A stretch of 64,000 nucleotides of DNA from Cutibacterium modestum (lineage in GTDB: Bacteria > Actinomycetota > Actinomycetes > Propionibacteriales > Propionibacteriaceae): positions 62,001-126,000 of the forward strand of contig NZ_BJEN01000003.1 in NCBI RefSeq assembly GCF_008326345.1. Reading direction: 5' to 3'. Positions 9,736 through 20,254 of the stretch are shown here, piece by piece. Each line of letters opens with the position of its first letter. The first letter of the stretch is position 1. The position numbers and the translations under genes are program-made. The notes below the pieces were generated by a model. It saw nothing but the letters and a program-made list of their open reading frames with translations. It was not told the DNA's origin and made no database searches.

Positions 9736-9761
9736 AGCTGCGCTTGTTAGCGCAGCTTTTT
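9736..9761 (+). terminator. Hairpin with T-run
   Basis: AGCTGCGCT and AGCGCAGCT form a perfect 9-bp stem with a 4-base loop, followed by TTTTT on the + strand. It overlaps the end of the decayed gene at 9747. It has the form of an intrinsic terminator read on +, though no intact + gene precedes it. Confidence 0.5.
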
Positions 9762-10168
9762 GCGAATGGAAAACGAGTTCTCGCTGGTCATGATGAGCGC
9801 GATGACAAATTTGATCTGCGTCCTCGTCATGACGATGAAGAGGAATGACGAATCCCACTTGAAATGATCGCCATTACAGTAAGCGAGGCGCTGCTTTTGT
9901 CGTCGGATGCGAACGAAGCAATACTGAAACCAGCTCATAAGGCGACAGCGAAAATGGCGAAAAGGATATATTAGGGCCTTTGGGGTCACATAGTATGCCG
10001 AAGGGTATGTCAAAAAGGGACCCGAAGAACCCCTTCTGGTCATCGCCGGCTGGATCCTCCCGGCCGGTAGGGATAGCTCGGCTGAAAAGACTGGGAGTAC
10101 GGTTGCTGGTTCTGCGAGTTATTGCCCTGGTTATCCCAACCGTTGGGAGGCGTCGGGTTATTACGTAT
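9747..10168 (-). pseudogene. Decayed DUF4282-type membrane protein gene
   Basis: Reading the minus strand in three frames gives, in order, a Gln/Asn/Pro-rich N-terminus ('NNPTPPNGWDNQGNNSQNQQ', 'SFQPSYPYRPGG'), 'DDQKGFFGSLFDIPFG', 'YYVTPKAL', and 'RTQIKFVIALIMTSENSFS'. That order matches actinobacterial DUF4282 proteins, which have a proline/glutamine-rich head and then FFGxLFD...VTPK...FVI...EN. The expected ATG reads ATA at 10168-10166, and at least two frameshifts separate the blocks. The family match is from memory of the pattern, so moderate confidence. Confidence 0.5.
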
Positions 10169-10293
10169 GGCAGCGGTGTGTCACTTGATGGTGTGCCTAT
10201 GGAAGGTGTCGCATTCCTAACAGTGGGAGGTGGTTCACGAGCCCCGTTCGGGCCGCCCAGGTATTCCGGACGACCCGAACGCGAGGTGATCGA
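10169..10293. other. Gap downstream of argG
   Basis: I find no gene in this stretch. It lies between the argG stop and the remnant of the DUF4282-type gene. Confidence 0.4.
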
Positions 10294-12941
<2,648 letters not shown>

Positions 12942-13022
12942 GTATCAAGCCTGCCACGGCGGGTAAGTAGGTTGCCTAGGACCTCGCGTTCCCAAAAGAT
13001 TTCACGTGAGGGGGAAGTTGCG

Positions 13023-13061
13023 TCCACAGATTTTGGGGCTTATCCACAGATTTTGAATCTG
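13023..13061. repeat. 13-bp direct repeat containing a DnaA-box-like TTATCCACA
   Basis: TCCACAGATTTTG occurs at 13023-13035 and 13043-13055, 20 bases apart on the same helix face. The second copy is preceded by TTA, giving a perfect consensus DnaA box TTATCCACA at 13040-13048. A small inverted repeat CAGATT/AATCTG overlaps the second copy. The pair lies upstream of a lipoprotein gene and could be a binding site or chance. Confidence 0.4.
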
Positions 13062-13101
13062 GGGGTTCTCACTGGTTTCGCAGACCCCCAGGATTGTCGC
13101 C

Positions 13102-13749
13102 ATGGTGATGAATGGTGAAAGCGCGGGATGTTGTCGACGGCGTATAGCGACCTTGGCATCCCTTGTCATGGTCGGTTTAGGGGCGATTGCGTGTGGAGCT
13201 GGCGGGAATTCGTCGAGTGGCGTAACTCCAGTTGCAAGCGTGGCCCCGGCACAAAGTTTGACTCCGATGCCTAGAGCGGAGGCGCCGAAGTTTTTGAAGG
13301 TGTCGGCAAGACCTGTCCCGGGTACGAAACAGGATGCGTTGTTCTTGGAGGCGAAGAAGGTTTATGAGACGTATCTGGAACAGACTCTGCTTTTTGAGCA
13401 GGAAGGTGGGGGTAAATCTTTACCTTTAGGTCTCGGGAAAACAGTAGGTGGGCCGTGGGAAAATATTCTCGAAGAATACTACGCTAAAGTGAGGAGGCGA
13501 GGGCATCATGTGAGTCCTCAGTCTGCTGGATTCGGGGATATAACCCTGTCTCGTGTTAAGACAGAACCCCCATATTTAATAACGCTTATATCGTGTGTAG
13601 ATCAACGCCAGTGGGTATTTGTGGATAAGTCAGGTGAAGAAGTGTCTAGAGGTAATTTACGCCAGATCACTATGTCAATGGCTAGAGAAAATGGATCGCT
13701 TGTGACTGTTGCTGCTAGCTCGAGAGGTGTAGATAGATGCGTCGGGTGA
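13102..13749 (+). CDS. Putative lipoprotein of unknown function
   Basis: A 215-residue protein. An arginine-rich start and a hydrophobic stretch lead to the lipobox-like 'LGAIACGAGG' with Cys at about 31, then a Ser/Pro-rich linker. The mature part has no family I recognise; it contains 'LISCVDQRQWVFVDKSGEEV'. Predicted to be anchored on the outside of the membrane. The stop overlaps the start of the next secreted-protein gene, so the two are probably made together. Confidence 0.7.
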   Translation: MVMNGESAGCCRRRIATLASLVMVGLGAIACGAGGNSSSGVTPVASVAPAQSLTPMPRAEAPKFLKVSARPVPGTKQDALFLEAKKVYETYLEQTLLFEQEGGGKSLPLGLGKTVGGPWENILEEYYAKVRRRGHHVSPQSAGFGDITLSRVKTEPPYLITLISCVDQRQWVFVDKSGEEVSRGNLRQITMSMARENGSLVTVAASSRGVDRCVG

Positions 13750-14603
13750 TCTGTTTGTTCTTGGGGGTTATCGCGATTCATGCCGGTCTCATGTCGACGC
13801 TGGCTCTTGTGGAGCAAGGTATCGATATCACGGACATGGAAAACACGGGGAATGTGACGGTCAGGTACCGGAATGAAGGTTCCCATCACAAGCCCCGGAT
13901 TAAAATTCGGGAAAATGTCAAGCATAGCACGCTCGGATACAGCGGCTCTTATCATAAGCATCGAAGTCACAAGCCGGGAAAGTCTGAGACACCACGTTCT
14001 CGAGCGCTTGAGAGGCGGTACGAACCTACGGTGACCGAGGCGTACCGCGATTCGATGATGATGTCTCCTAGCTGGGTTCCCTATTGGCCAGGGCACCATG
14101 ACCTACCCTCGGCTTTGAGGCCTAAGAAATCCCACTCTCAGAGGGCGCCCGGTCCCGCGATTGCGGAGTCTGCTGGTCCAACTCGGGAAGAAATCCGAGA
14201 CTGGTCTATCAATCTTGCGACGAGTATTCACCTTGCTAAGCCGGTCGTCGACATTGAGCCGCAACCTACAGTCAACAAGTGGAACATCACTGCGGTGGGG
14301 CAACCGTTGTGGTTCCACAATCCAGGGTCAGGACGTCACACCTCCAGTGATTCTTCGCACGGAATCATCGTTTCCCTCGACATCAAACGAGTCGAGACCG
14401 TCTACGACACTGGTGAGAAAACCATCCACTGCGCTCATTCAACTCCGCGCCCGGAAAATGCCGATCCGCGAGCACAGTCTCCAGATTGCGGCTATATTTA
14501 CCAGCACCCAGGAAACTACACCGTACGCATGACCGAGGTGTCGCGTGGAATGGCGTTCAGGCGATCAGTCTGGCACGACTATCACAAGGAGGTCATCCGC
14601 TAA
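13737..14603 (+). CDS. Putative secreted protein, partner of the preceding lipoprotein
   Basis: A 288-residue protein with a signal-peptide-like start ('VICLFLGVIAIHAGLMSTLA'). A basic histidine-rich region (residues 50-95) follows, then a C-terminal beta-rich part with 'WNITAVGQPLWFHNPGSG' and 'GYIYQHPGNYTVRMTEVSRG'. That last segment resembles PKD/Ig-like domains by eye only. Two cysteines in 'IHCAHSTPRP...DCGYIY' could form a disulfide. It overlaps the lipoprotein gene by 13 bases. Function unknown. Confidence 0.7.
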   Translation: MRRVICLFLGVIAIHAGLMSTLALVEQGIDITDMENTGNVTVRYRNEGSHHKPRIKIRENVKHSTLGYSGSYHKHRSHKPGKSETPRSRALERRYEPTVTEAYRDSMMMSPSWVPYWPGHHDLPSALRPKKSHSQRAPGPAIAESAGPTREEIRDWSINLATSIHLAKPVVDIEPQPTVNKWNITAVGQPLWFHNPGSGRHTSSDSSHGIIVSLDIKRVETVYDTGEKTIHCAHSTPRPENADPRAQSPDCGYIYQHPGNYTVRMTEVSRGMAFRRSVWHDYHKEVIR

Positions 14604-14607
14604 GCCG

Positions 14608-14732
14608 CTGACGGTTAAAGAACTCATCGGCGTGCTCACAAAACCCGGAAGACGATGATGGCCGGCAGCTGGTTTCAGGGCGAGGCAAATCGTAGTTACC
14701 GTCGCCCAGGCGCTGGAAACGAGGGCCACTAG
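14608..14732 (+). pseudogene. Possible remnant of a small ORF
   Basis: 'LTVKELIGVLTKPG' in one frame and 'MAGSWFQGEANRSYRR' in another read like two pieces of one small protein joined by a frameshift. The stop is at 14730-14732. No start codon of usual type precedes the first piece. Weak evidence; it may be chance. Confidence 0.25.
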
Positions 14733-14852
14733 ACGATGCCCACGCCCGGACTCGTCAACGTTCGGGCGATGTATGAGCGTGTGCGCGTCCGAGACGATGA
14801 ATTATGATCGATGAATCATGGCTAAGATGTGATTACCGGGACGTGCCCGGTT

Positions 14853-14938
14853 GGCGAGATCGCATAGTGGACGAGTGCAGCCGCCTTGAAAGCGGCCGAG
14901 GGCAACCTCCGTGGGTTCGAATCCCACTCTCGCCGCCA
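14853..14938 (+). tRNA. tRNA-Ser (anticodon UGA)
   Basis: Acceptor strands GGCGAGA and TCTCGCC pair across the gene. The anticodon stem GCCGC/GCGGC carries loop CTTGAAA with anticodon TGA at 14887-14889. A long variable arm and the T-loop GTTCGAATC make it class II serine. The 3' CCA is encoded. Confidence 0.93.
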
Positions 14939-14942
14939 CAGA

Positions 14943-14983
14943 GCCTGGCCTTCAGGTGTAGCGCCCGAGGGCCAGGCCCTTTA
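14943..14983 (+). terminator. Hairpin after tRNA-Ser
   Basis: GCCTGGCC pairs with GGCCAGGC over a 19-base loop and is followed by CCTTT. Its position 5 bases after the tRNA suggests tRNA transcript termination. Confidence 0.5.
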
Positions 14984-15014
14984 CATATCAGCCTTGCAGT
15001 GATGGGAGATGGGG

Positions 15015-15500
15015 ATGCCCAGGACGGACGTGACGGATCTTCCACCTGGCACGACTCGGCACATCATGTCGCCGGAACCTCCTATTCGTGGTTTCATCAT
15101 CGCTGGCATCTTGTCCATTGTTGGCGTTGTCCTCATGATTATCAGCATCGCCAAGAGCTGGCATGAGATGGTGACCATCATCTTTATCGCTGTCCTCGCC
15201 TGCGGTATCGCCCTGGCTGTCACTGCAGCATGGTCCATGGTTCACATGAAGCTTTACGTCGATTTGGACGACAAGGGTTACCACATCCATGGCGCTGGAC
15301 AGGATCGCTGCGGAACCTGGGACAAGGTCACGAAGGCCGCGCTCACCGAGTCACGCTCTCGTCTCACTCTCTACCACGGCCAAGTTGGACGTACCCACAT
15401 CGTGCGTCCTGGCGTCGGGGACCCCAAAGAGATGGACGACCTCGCTGTCGACGTCGCACATCGCCTCGACAAGTCACGCGGATACTGCCAAGACATCTGA
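15015..15500 (+). CDS. Small membrane protein, unknown function
   Basis: A 161-residue protein with two adjacent membrane segments at about residues 24-45 and 51-72. A soluble C-terminal half follows ('LYVDLDDKGYHIHGAGQDRC', 'THIVRPGVGDPKEMDDLAVD') that could be a small PH-like fold; that is only a visual impression. GGAG sits six bases before ATG 15015, which is preferred over ATG 15009. A strong terminator follows the gene. Confidence 0.7.
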   Translation: MPRTDVTDLPPGTTRHIMSPEPPIRGFIIAGILSIVGVVLMIISIAKSWHEMVTIIFIAVLACGIALAVTAAWSMVHMKLYVDLDDKGYHIHGAGQDRCGTWDKVTKAALTESRSRLTLYHGQVGRTHIVRPGVGDPKEMDDLAVDVAHRLDKSRGYCQDI

Positions 15501-15519
15501 GACGTCGATAACGACTAAC

Positions 15520-15569
15520 AAGGCAGTGGCGTTCCAGAGATGCTCTGGAACGCCACTGCCTTGGGTTTT
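15520..15569. terminator. Strong bidirectional terminator, 20-bp stem
   Basis: A perfect 20-base stem (15520-15539 with 15543-15562) closes a 3-base loop and is followed by GGGTTTT. It lies between convergent ends (membrane protein + and small membrane protein -). Confidence 0.85.
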
Positions 15570-15641
15570 CGCGTGCAGGATAGCCCACGCGGTGTCAGCT
15601 AGCGGTTAGCTAGTGCTTGAAGCGGGTCTGCGCCCGTCGTT

Positions 15642-15914
15642 TCACTTCTTCTCTGCAGCCGACCCGTCAGCCTCCTCGACTACCTCCGGCACCTTGACTG
15701 GGCGGAGTCTCACCCACACCAGAAACGCCGCCCCAGCGGCAAGCAAGCAGATCCCAGACAACAGGTCGGCGTGAGCGTCAGATCCTTTCGCTAGCCCAGT
15801 GATCGTCAAGATAATCCCGTAGAGTCCGAGCAGTTCACCAATGACGGTCCGAATATCCATCGCGCGAGCGGCTTTACGGCGATTGTGGCGAGCTGTAGCA
15901 GTTCTGTTCGACAT
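15642..15914 (-). CDS. Small two-helix membrane protein paired with the sugar symporter
   Basis: A 90-residue protein. A basic N-terminus is followed by two hydrophobic stretches at about residues 22-42 and 50-67 and a charged tail. It starts 10 bases after the SSS symporter gene ends, so the two are co-transcribed. I do not recognise a named family. A role as an accessory subunit of the symporter is inferred only from position. Confidence 0.7.
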   Translation of the reverse strand: MSNRTATARHNRRKAARAMDIRTVIGELLGLYGIILTITGLAKGSDAHADLLSGICLLAAGAAFLVWVRLRPVKVPEVVEEADGSAAEKK

Positions 15915-15924
15915 GACAAGCTCC

Positions 15925-17634
15925 TCAGAAGATGATGTTGAGAATGATGGTGATGGCGAGCACGGTCATGCCGAGCGGAACCGTGCGGCGATACCACGGG
16001 AGCTCCTTTTCCTGCGGATCGACGAGATGCTCCTTCGGGGTCTCCGAGTACACCAACCTGACCAGTTCTGCCGCAGGCTTAGGTTCGGTAAACAGCGACA
16101 CCACGATGCTGACGATGATGTCCGCAACGAATCCGGCTGTGGCAGCGAGGAACGCCACCCCCTGACCTGGCAAGGTAAACGTTCCCGTCAGGCTCATAAC
16201 CCACACCGTTACGGCACTCAGTGTGCCGACGACTAGGCCCGACCAACCCGCATGCGGGGTTGAGCGCTTCCAGAACATACCGAGGATAAACGTTGCAAAC
16301 AGGGGGGCGTTGAAGAATCCGAACAACGTCTGCAAGTAGTCCATGATGTTGGAGAACCCGGACGCCATGAACGCTGTTCCGATGGCGACAACGGTCGCCA
16401 TGACCGTGGCAATGCGTCCCACCTTGACGTAGTAGTCGTCGGACTTGTCCTTGACGATGTAGTGCTGCCAAATATCCACGCTGAAGACAGTGTTGAACGC
16501 CGAAATATTCGCCGCCATACCAGCCATGAAGGCAGCCAATAGGCCCGTAATCGCCACGCCCGTCAGACCGGTTGGCAGCAGATTACGGATGAGGAACAGC
16601 ACTGAGTCGTTGTACTGGACGAAGCCACCTGACGCGCCACCAACAACCTTTTCGCCAGCCTTCATGCGGGCAATTTCAGGAACAAGCACTGCAGCGAGCA
16701 TGCCTGGCAAAACGGTGAGGAAGGGCACGAGCATCTTCGGGAAAGCCCCGATAATCGGCGTCTTGCGTGCAGATGACAGAGAATCAGATGCCATCGCCCG
16801 TTGCACCTCGACAAAATTCGTCGTCCAGTAGCCGAAGGACAGCACGAATCCGAGTCCGAGCGTGATACCAATGACAGACGTCACCGGGCTGTCGAACCCG
16901 GATAATGCCTGACCAGGCCAGGAATGAAGCTGCTGGGCAGCCGGCGTCACGACGCCAGGATGAGCCTTGGCAGCAGCCATGATCTTGGTCTTGAGGCCAC
17001 TCCAGCCGCCAACTCGATGTAAACCGATGATGACAAGGGGTAGCAGGGAAGCAACGATGACGAAGAACTGCAGCACCTCGTTATAGATAGCTGCCGACAA
17101 GCCACCAAGGCTGATGTAAGCGAGCACGATCACCGCAGCGACAATGAGGGCGACCCACAGCGGCCATCCCAGCAGGGCATGGACGATAGTCCCGAGTAGG
17201 TACAGGTTGATACCGGCGATAAGTAGCTGGGCCAGCGCGAAGGAAATTGCGTTGACGAGGTGCGCTGCGGGGCCGAAGCGGTTAAGCATGAATTCTGGCA
17301 CCGAGCGCACACCGGAGCCGTAGTAGAAGGGCATCATGACGATGCCAAGAAACACCATCGCGGGGATAGCGCCGATCCAAAAGTAGTGGACTGTCGGAAT
17401 GCCGATCTGAGCTCCGTTAGCCGACATTCCCATGATCTCGACGGCGCCAAGGTTGGCTGACACGAATGCCAGCCCCGTTACCCATCCGGGCAGACTGCGC
17501 CCGGACAAGAAGAAGTCGAGGGAATCGGACACCTGATGCCTGGCGGCCAGTCCGATCCCGAGGACGAACACGAAATAGATGAGCAGGATCAAATAGTCAA
17601 CGAACCCTGCGTTGATGAGTGTCTCCAACGGCAT
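15925..17634 (-). CDS. SSS-family sodium:solute symporter, probably for galactose or another sugar
   Basis: A 569-residue transporter with about 14 membrane segments. Family blocks include 'FFLSGRSLPGWVTGLAFVSA' near residue 40, 'LGAVEIMGMSANGAQIGIP', and 'VEVQRAMASDSLSSARKTPI' near 280. The frame opens at 17865, but family similarity begins at 'MPLETLINAGFVDYL', so ATG 17634 is used. It is divergent from galK and close to a LacI regulator, which suggests sodium-driven uptake of galactose or a galactoside. Confidence 0.88.
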   Translation of the reverse strand: MPLETLINAGFVDYLILLIYFVFVLGIGLAARHQVSDSLDFFLSGRSLPGWVTGLAFVSANLGAVEIMGMSANGAQIGIPTVHYFWIGAIPAMVFLGIVMMPFYYGSGVRSVPEFMLNRFGPAAHLVNAISFALAQLLIAGINLYLLGTIVHALLGWPLWVALIVAAVIVLAYISLGGLSAAIYNEVLQFFVIVASLLPLVIIGLHRVGGWSGLKTKIMAAAKAHPGVVTPAAQQLHSWPGQALSGFDSPVTSVIGITLGLGFVLSFGYWTTNFVEVQRAMASDSLSSARKTPIIGAFPKMLVPFLTVLPGMLAAVLVPEIARMKAGEKVVGGASGGFVQYNDSVLFLIRNLLPTGLTGVAITGLLAAFMAGMAANISAFNTVFSVDIWQHYIVKDKSDDYYVKVGRIATVMATVVAIGTAFMASGFSNIMDYLQTLFGFFNAPLFATFILGMFWKRSTPHAGWSGLVVGTLSAVTVWVMSLTGTFTLPGQGVAFLAATAGFVADIIVSIVVSLFTEPKPAAELVRLVYSETPKEHLVDPQEKELPWYRRTVPLGMTVLAITIILNIIF

Positions 17635-17863
17635 TGTGTGTGGGGCGGTCCTTTCGGTTGGTGCGGAGGAGAACGGCCTCGTTGGCGTCGCCCCCGGGGG
17701 GAACCATAGACCCCCAGTGTGGCACGAACGCACTCGCACCCGGTAGTTTTGAGTACGTAAACATTTTGAGTGAGTGAAGTGGAGACAGCACCAGCGTCGC
17801 TGTCGCCATCGTCGTACGCTCAACTCCGTTGACAAAGGATTTCGACCGGCAAAGGAGCCATTC
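17635..17863. promoter_or_regulatory. Divergent promoter region of symporter and galK with direct repeat
   Basis: The octamer TTTTGAGT occurs at 17747-17754 and again at 17764-17771, flanking ACGTAAACA. Placed between the symporter (-) and galK (+), it could be the operator for the LacI-type regulator at 19198. No perfect palindrome of the usual LacI type was found. Confidence 0.35.
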
Positions 17864-19099
17864 ATGTCGCAGGTACCCCACGCCGTGGCGGCGGATCGTC
17901 AGACCCCTACGATCGGCACAGCCTGGTCGACCGAGGAGGGCGCCACTCGCGCGCATCACCTCTTCACCGAGCACATTGGTGGCAGTCCTGACGGCGTCTG
18001 GGCGGCCCCCGGTCGCGTCAATATCATCGGTGAGCACACCGACTACAACAACGGTTTGTGTCTGCCAATTGCCCTTCCCCACCGTACCTACGTTGCTGCT
18101 CGTCGCCGCGATGACGACAAGGTCATCCTTGTCTCCCAGCTTGACGACAGCGTCCTGACGTGGGAGGAAACCCTTGAAGAGATCGCTCCCGGGTCGGTTG
18201 CCGGCTGGAAGGCCTACACCGGTGGTGTCGCCTGGGCGCTGCGTCAGGCCGGACATGACCTCAGTGGATTCGAGGCTGCACTGGTCACGTGCGTTCCTCT
18301 GGGCGCGGGACTGTCGTCATCGGCAGCCGTCGAATGTGGCGTCGGTCTGGTCCTTGCCGACCTCTACGACCTTGGCCTCACCGACTCCGACGCCCGCCGT
18401 ACCGATCTCGTTAATGCTGCCCGTACTGCGGAGAACAATGTTGCCGAGGCTCCCACTGGAGGTCTTGATCAGACCGCTTCACTGCGCACTACCGAAGGCC
18501 ACGCCCTCCTCCTCGACTGTAACGACTGGTCGGTTCGTCAGGTCCCCTTCGACCTAGATGCGGTCGGCTTGGAACTGCTTGTCATCGACACCCGCGCCCC
18601 CCACAGGCTGGTCGACGGCCAATACGAGGCACGACGTCGAGCCTGCGAAAATGCTGCCCGCATCCTCGGCGTCGGTAGCCTGCGTGACGTCGGTGACTTG
18701 GGGGCCGCTGTAGCTGCTCTCGATGATGAAGAGCTGGCCAGCCGGGTTCGTCACGTCGTCACTGAGAACGACCGCGTCACCCAGTTTGTCAAGCTCCTCG
18801 ACACCGGCCGGGTCCGCGAAGTGGGACCGCTTATGGACGCCTCCCATAACTCCCTCCGTGACGACTACGAGGTCACCTGCCCCGAACTGGACACCGCCGT
18901 CGACGCGGCTCGTGATGCTGGTGCTCTCGGCGCACGGATGACTGGCGGCGGGTTCGGTGGTTGCGCTATTGCTCTGGTTGATCGCGACGTTCGCAACGAG
19001 GTTGCCACGCAGGTCGTGAGCTCCTTCCGTGAAGCCGGTTTCGCCCACCCCGAGTTCTACGTCGTTACCCCCGGTCCGGCTGCCCTACGGGTGCAATGA
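17864..19099 (+). CDS. galK: Galactokinase
   Basis: A 411-residue GHMP kinase that phosphorylates galactose to galactose-1-phosphate in the Leloir pathway. The galactokinase signature 'APGRVNIIGEHTDYNNGLCL' lies near residue 47. The ATP loop 'CVPLGAGLSSSAAVE' is near 145, and the third motif 'GARMTGGGFGGCAIAL' near 360. The start at ATG 17864 follows AAAGGAG; the longer frame from 17774 is unlikely. galT and galE are not in this window. Confidence 0.95.
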   Translation: MSQVPHAVAADRQTPTIGTAWSTEEGATRAHHLFTEHIGGSPDGVWAAPGRVNIIGEHTDYNNGLCLPIALPHRTYVAARRRDDDKVILVSQLDDSVLTWEETLEEIAPGSVAGWKAYTGGVAWALRQAGHDLSGFEAALVTCVPLGAGLSSSAAVECGVGLVLADLYDLGLTDSDARRTDLVNAARTAENNVAEAPTGGLDQTASLRTTEGHALLLDCNDWSVRQVPFDLDAVGLELLVIDTRAPHRLVDGQYEARRRACENAARILGVGSLRDVGDLGAAVAALDDEELASRVRHVVTENDRVTQFVKLLDTGRVREVGPLMDASHNSLRDDYEVTCPELDTAVDAARDAGALGARMTGGGFGGCAIALVDRDVRNEVATQVVSSFREAGFAHPEFYVVTPGPAALRVQ

Positions 19100-19197
19100 T
19101 TGTGGGGCAGAATTCGCCCGTTCCTTGGCCGTCTGAAAGTGGGCGATGCGTGGAGCCGGAAGTGGGCTGCTGACGTGCTTATGCGGAGTGTGTAGTT

Positions 19198-20208
19198 ATG
19201 ACCGAGCAGCAGCGTCGAGGGTCATCTCGACCCTCAATGGGTGACGTCGCCGCGGCCGCCGGGGTGTCCCAGCAGACCGTCTCGCGGGTCGTCAACAATT
19301 CCAACGCCGTTCGCAAGAAAACTGTTGACAAGGTCCTCAAGGCCATGGCTGAAGTCGGCTACTCGCCCAATGTGGCGGCTCGGAGTTTGCGCTCGGGCCG
19401 CACGAGTGCCATCGGCGTCCTTGCTACGGACCTTTCACGCACCGGAGAGCTGCGGACCGTCCAAGCCATTGTTGATGCTACCCGTCGCAGCGAGTTCGCC
19501 GTCGTCCTTGATCGCCTCGAGCCCACTGACGACCTCGTCGGGGCTTACCGGCACGCGATGAAGCGCATGGCGGGGCGGGTCGACGGCTTCATCATCGAAG
19601 GGCTTGAGCTTGACCACCCCGAGGAACTCGATGCACCGCCGGGTATTCCCGTCGTGATGGCTGGCCCTCCATGCAGCCGTTTCTCGACCGTCGGGTGCGA
19701 CCAAGACCCCGGCGTGCGTGCCGCCGTCAACTATCTCGTGGCGTTGGGGCATCGTACTGTTCACTTCGTTAGCGGCCCGGACAATTCCCGCCAGGCTGCG
19801 GTGCGCCGTCGGGCCTGGCAAGAGTGCGTGGAAGCCAACGGCTGCGAGATCCCCGATGTCATCAAGGGGGACTGGACAGCCTCGTCCGGACGCAATGCCG
19901 CGCGTTACCTCAGGGCCGCTGGGGCGACGGCCGTGCTAGCCAGCAACGATGAGATGGCGGCAGGTGTTATCGTCGGTCTGTTCGATATGGGTGTCAGGGT
20001 CCCTGACGATATGTCCGTGGTGGGATTCGATGATGTCCTGGGTAGTGTGGTGTGGCCGACGATGACGGCAGTGCGTCAGGACTTCACGGCAATTGGGCAA
20101 CGTCTCGCTGAAGAACTCCTAGCCCAGTTGCAGGGAGTCCCGAAGAAGTCGGTGATGGTGCCGGCTCCGCTGGTGGTTCGGGGAAGTACCGCACCTCCGC
20201 AGCACTGA
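19198..20208 (+). CDS. LacI-family transcriptional regulator
   Basis: A 336-residue repressor. The N-terminal helix-turn-helix 'MGDVAAAAGVSQQTVSRVVN' and hinge 'NVAARSLRSGRTSAIGVLA' are typical. The periplasmic-binding-like effector domain ends with 'VVGFDDVLGSVVWPTMTAVR'. It lies 98 bases downstream of galK. It probably controls galK and the divergent symporter with a sugar as inducer; the effector is not provable from sequence. Confidence 0.92.
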   Translation: MTEQQRRGSSRPSMGDVAAAAGVSQQTVSRVVNNSNAVRKKTVDKVLKAMAEVGYSPNVAARSLRSGRTSAIGVLATDLSRTGELRTVQAIVDATRRSEFAVVLDRLEPTDDLVGAYRHAMKRMAGRVDGFIIEGLELDHPEELDAPPGIPVVMAGPPCSRFSTVGCDQDPGVRAAVNYLVALGHRTVHFVSGPDNSRQAAVRRRAWQECVEANGCEIPDVIKGDWTASSGRNAARYLRAAGATAVLASNDEMAAGVIVGLFDMGVRVPDDMSVVGFDDVLGSVVWPTMTAVRQDFTAIGQRLAEELLAQLQGVPKKSVMVPAPLVVRGSTAPPQH

Positions 20209-20254
20209 TCCCGAACGACGAACCGTACACTGCTGGCGCAGACCAGGCTGGGCG

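Noticed and set aside
13620-13628. Second DnaA box (TGTGGATAA)
   Set aside because: It is inside the lipoprotein coding region, encoding part of FVDKS, and is probably chance.
17634-17865. 77-residue N-terminal extension of the SSS symporter
   Set aside because: No membrane or family similarity, and it crosses the divergent promoter region of galK.
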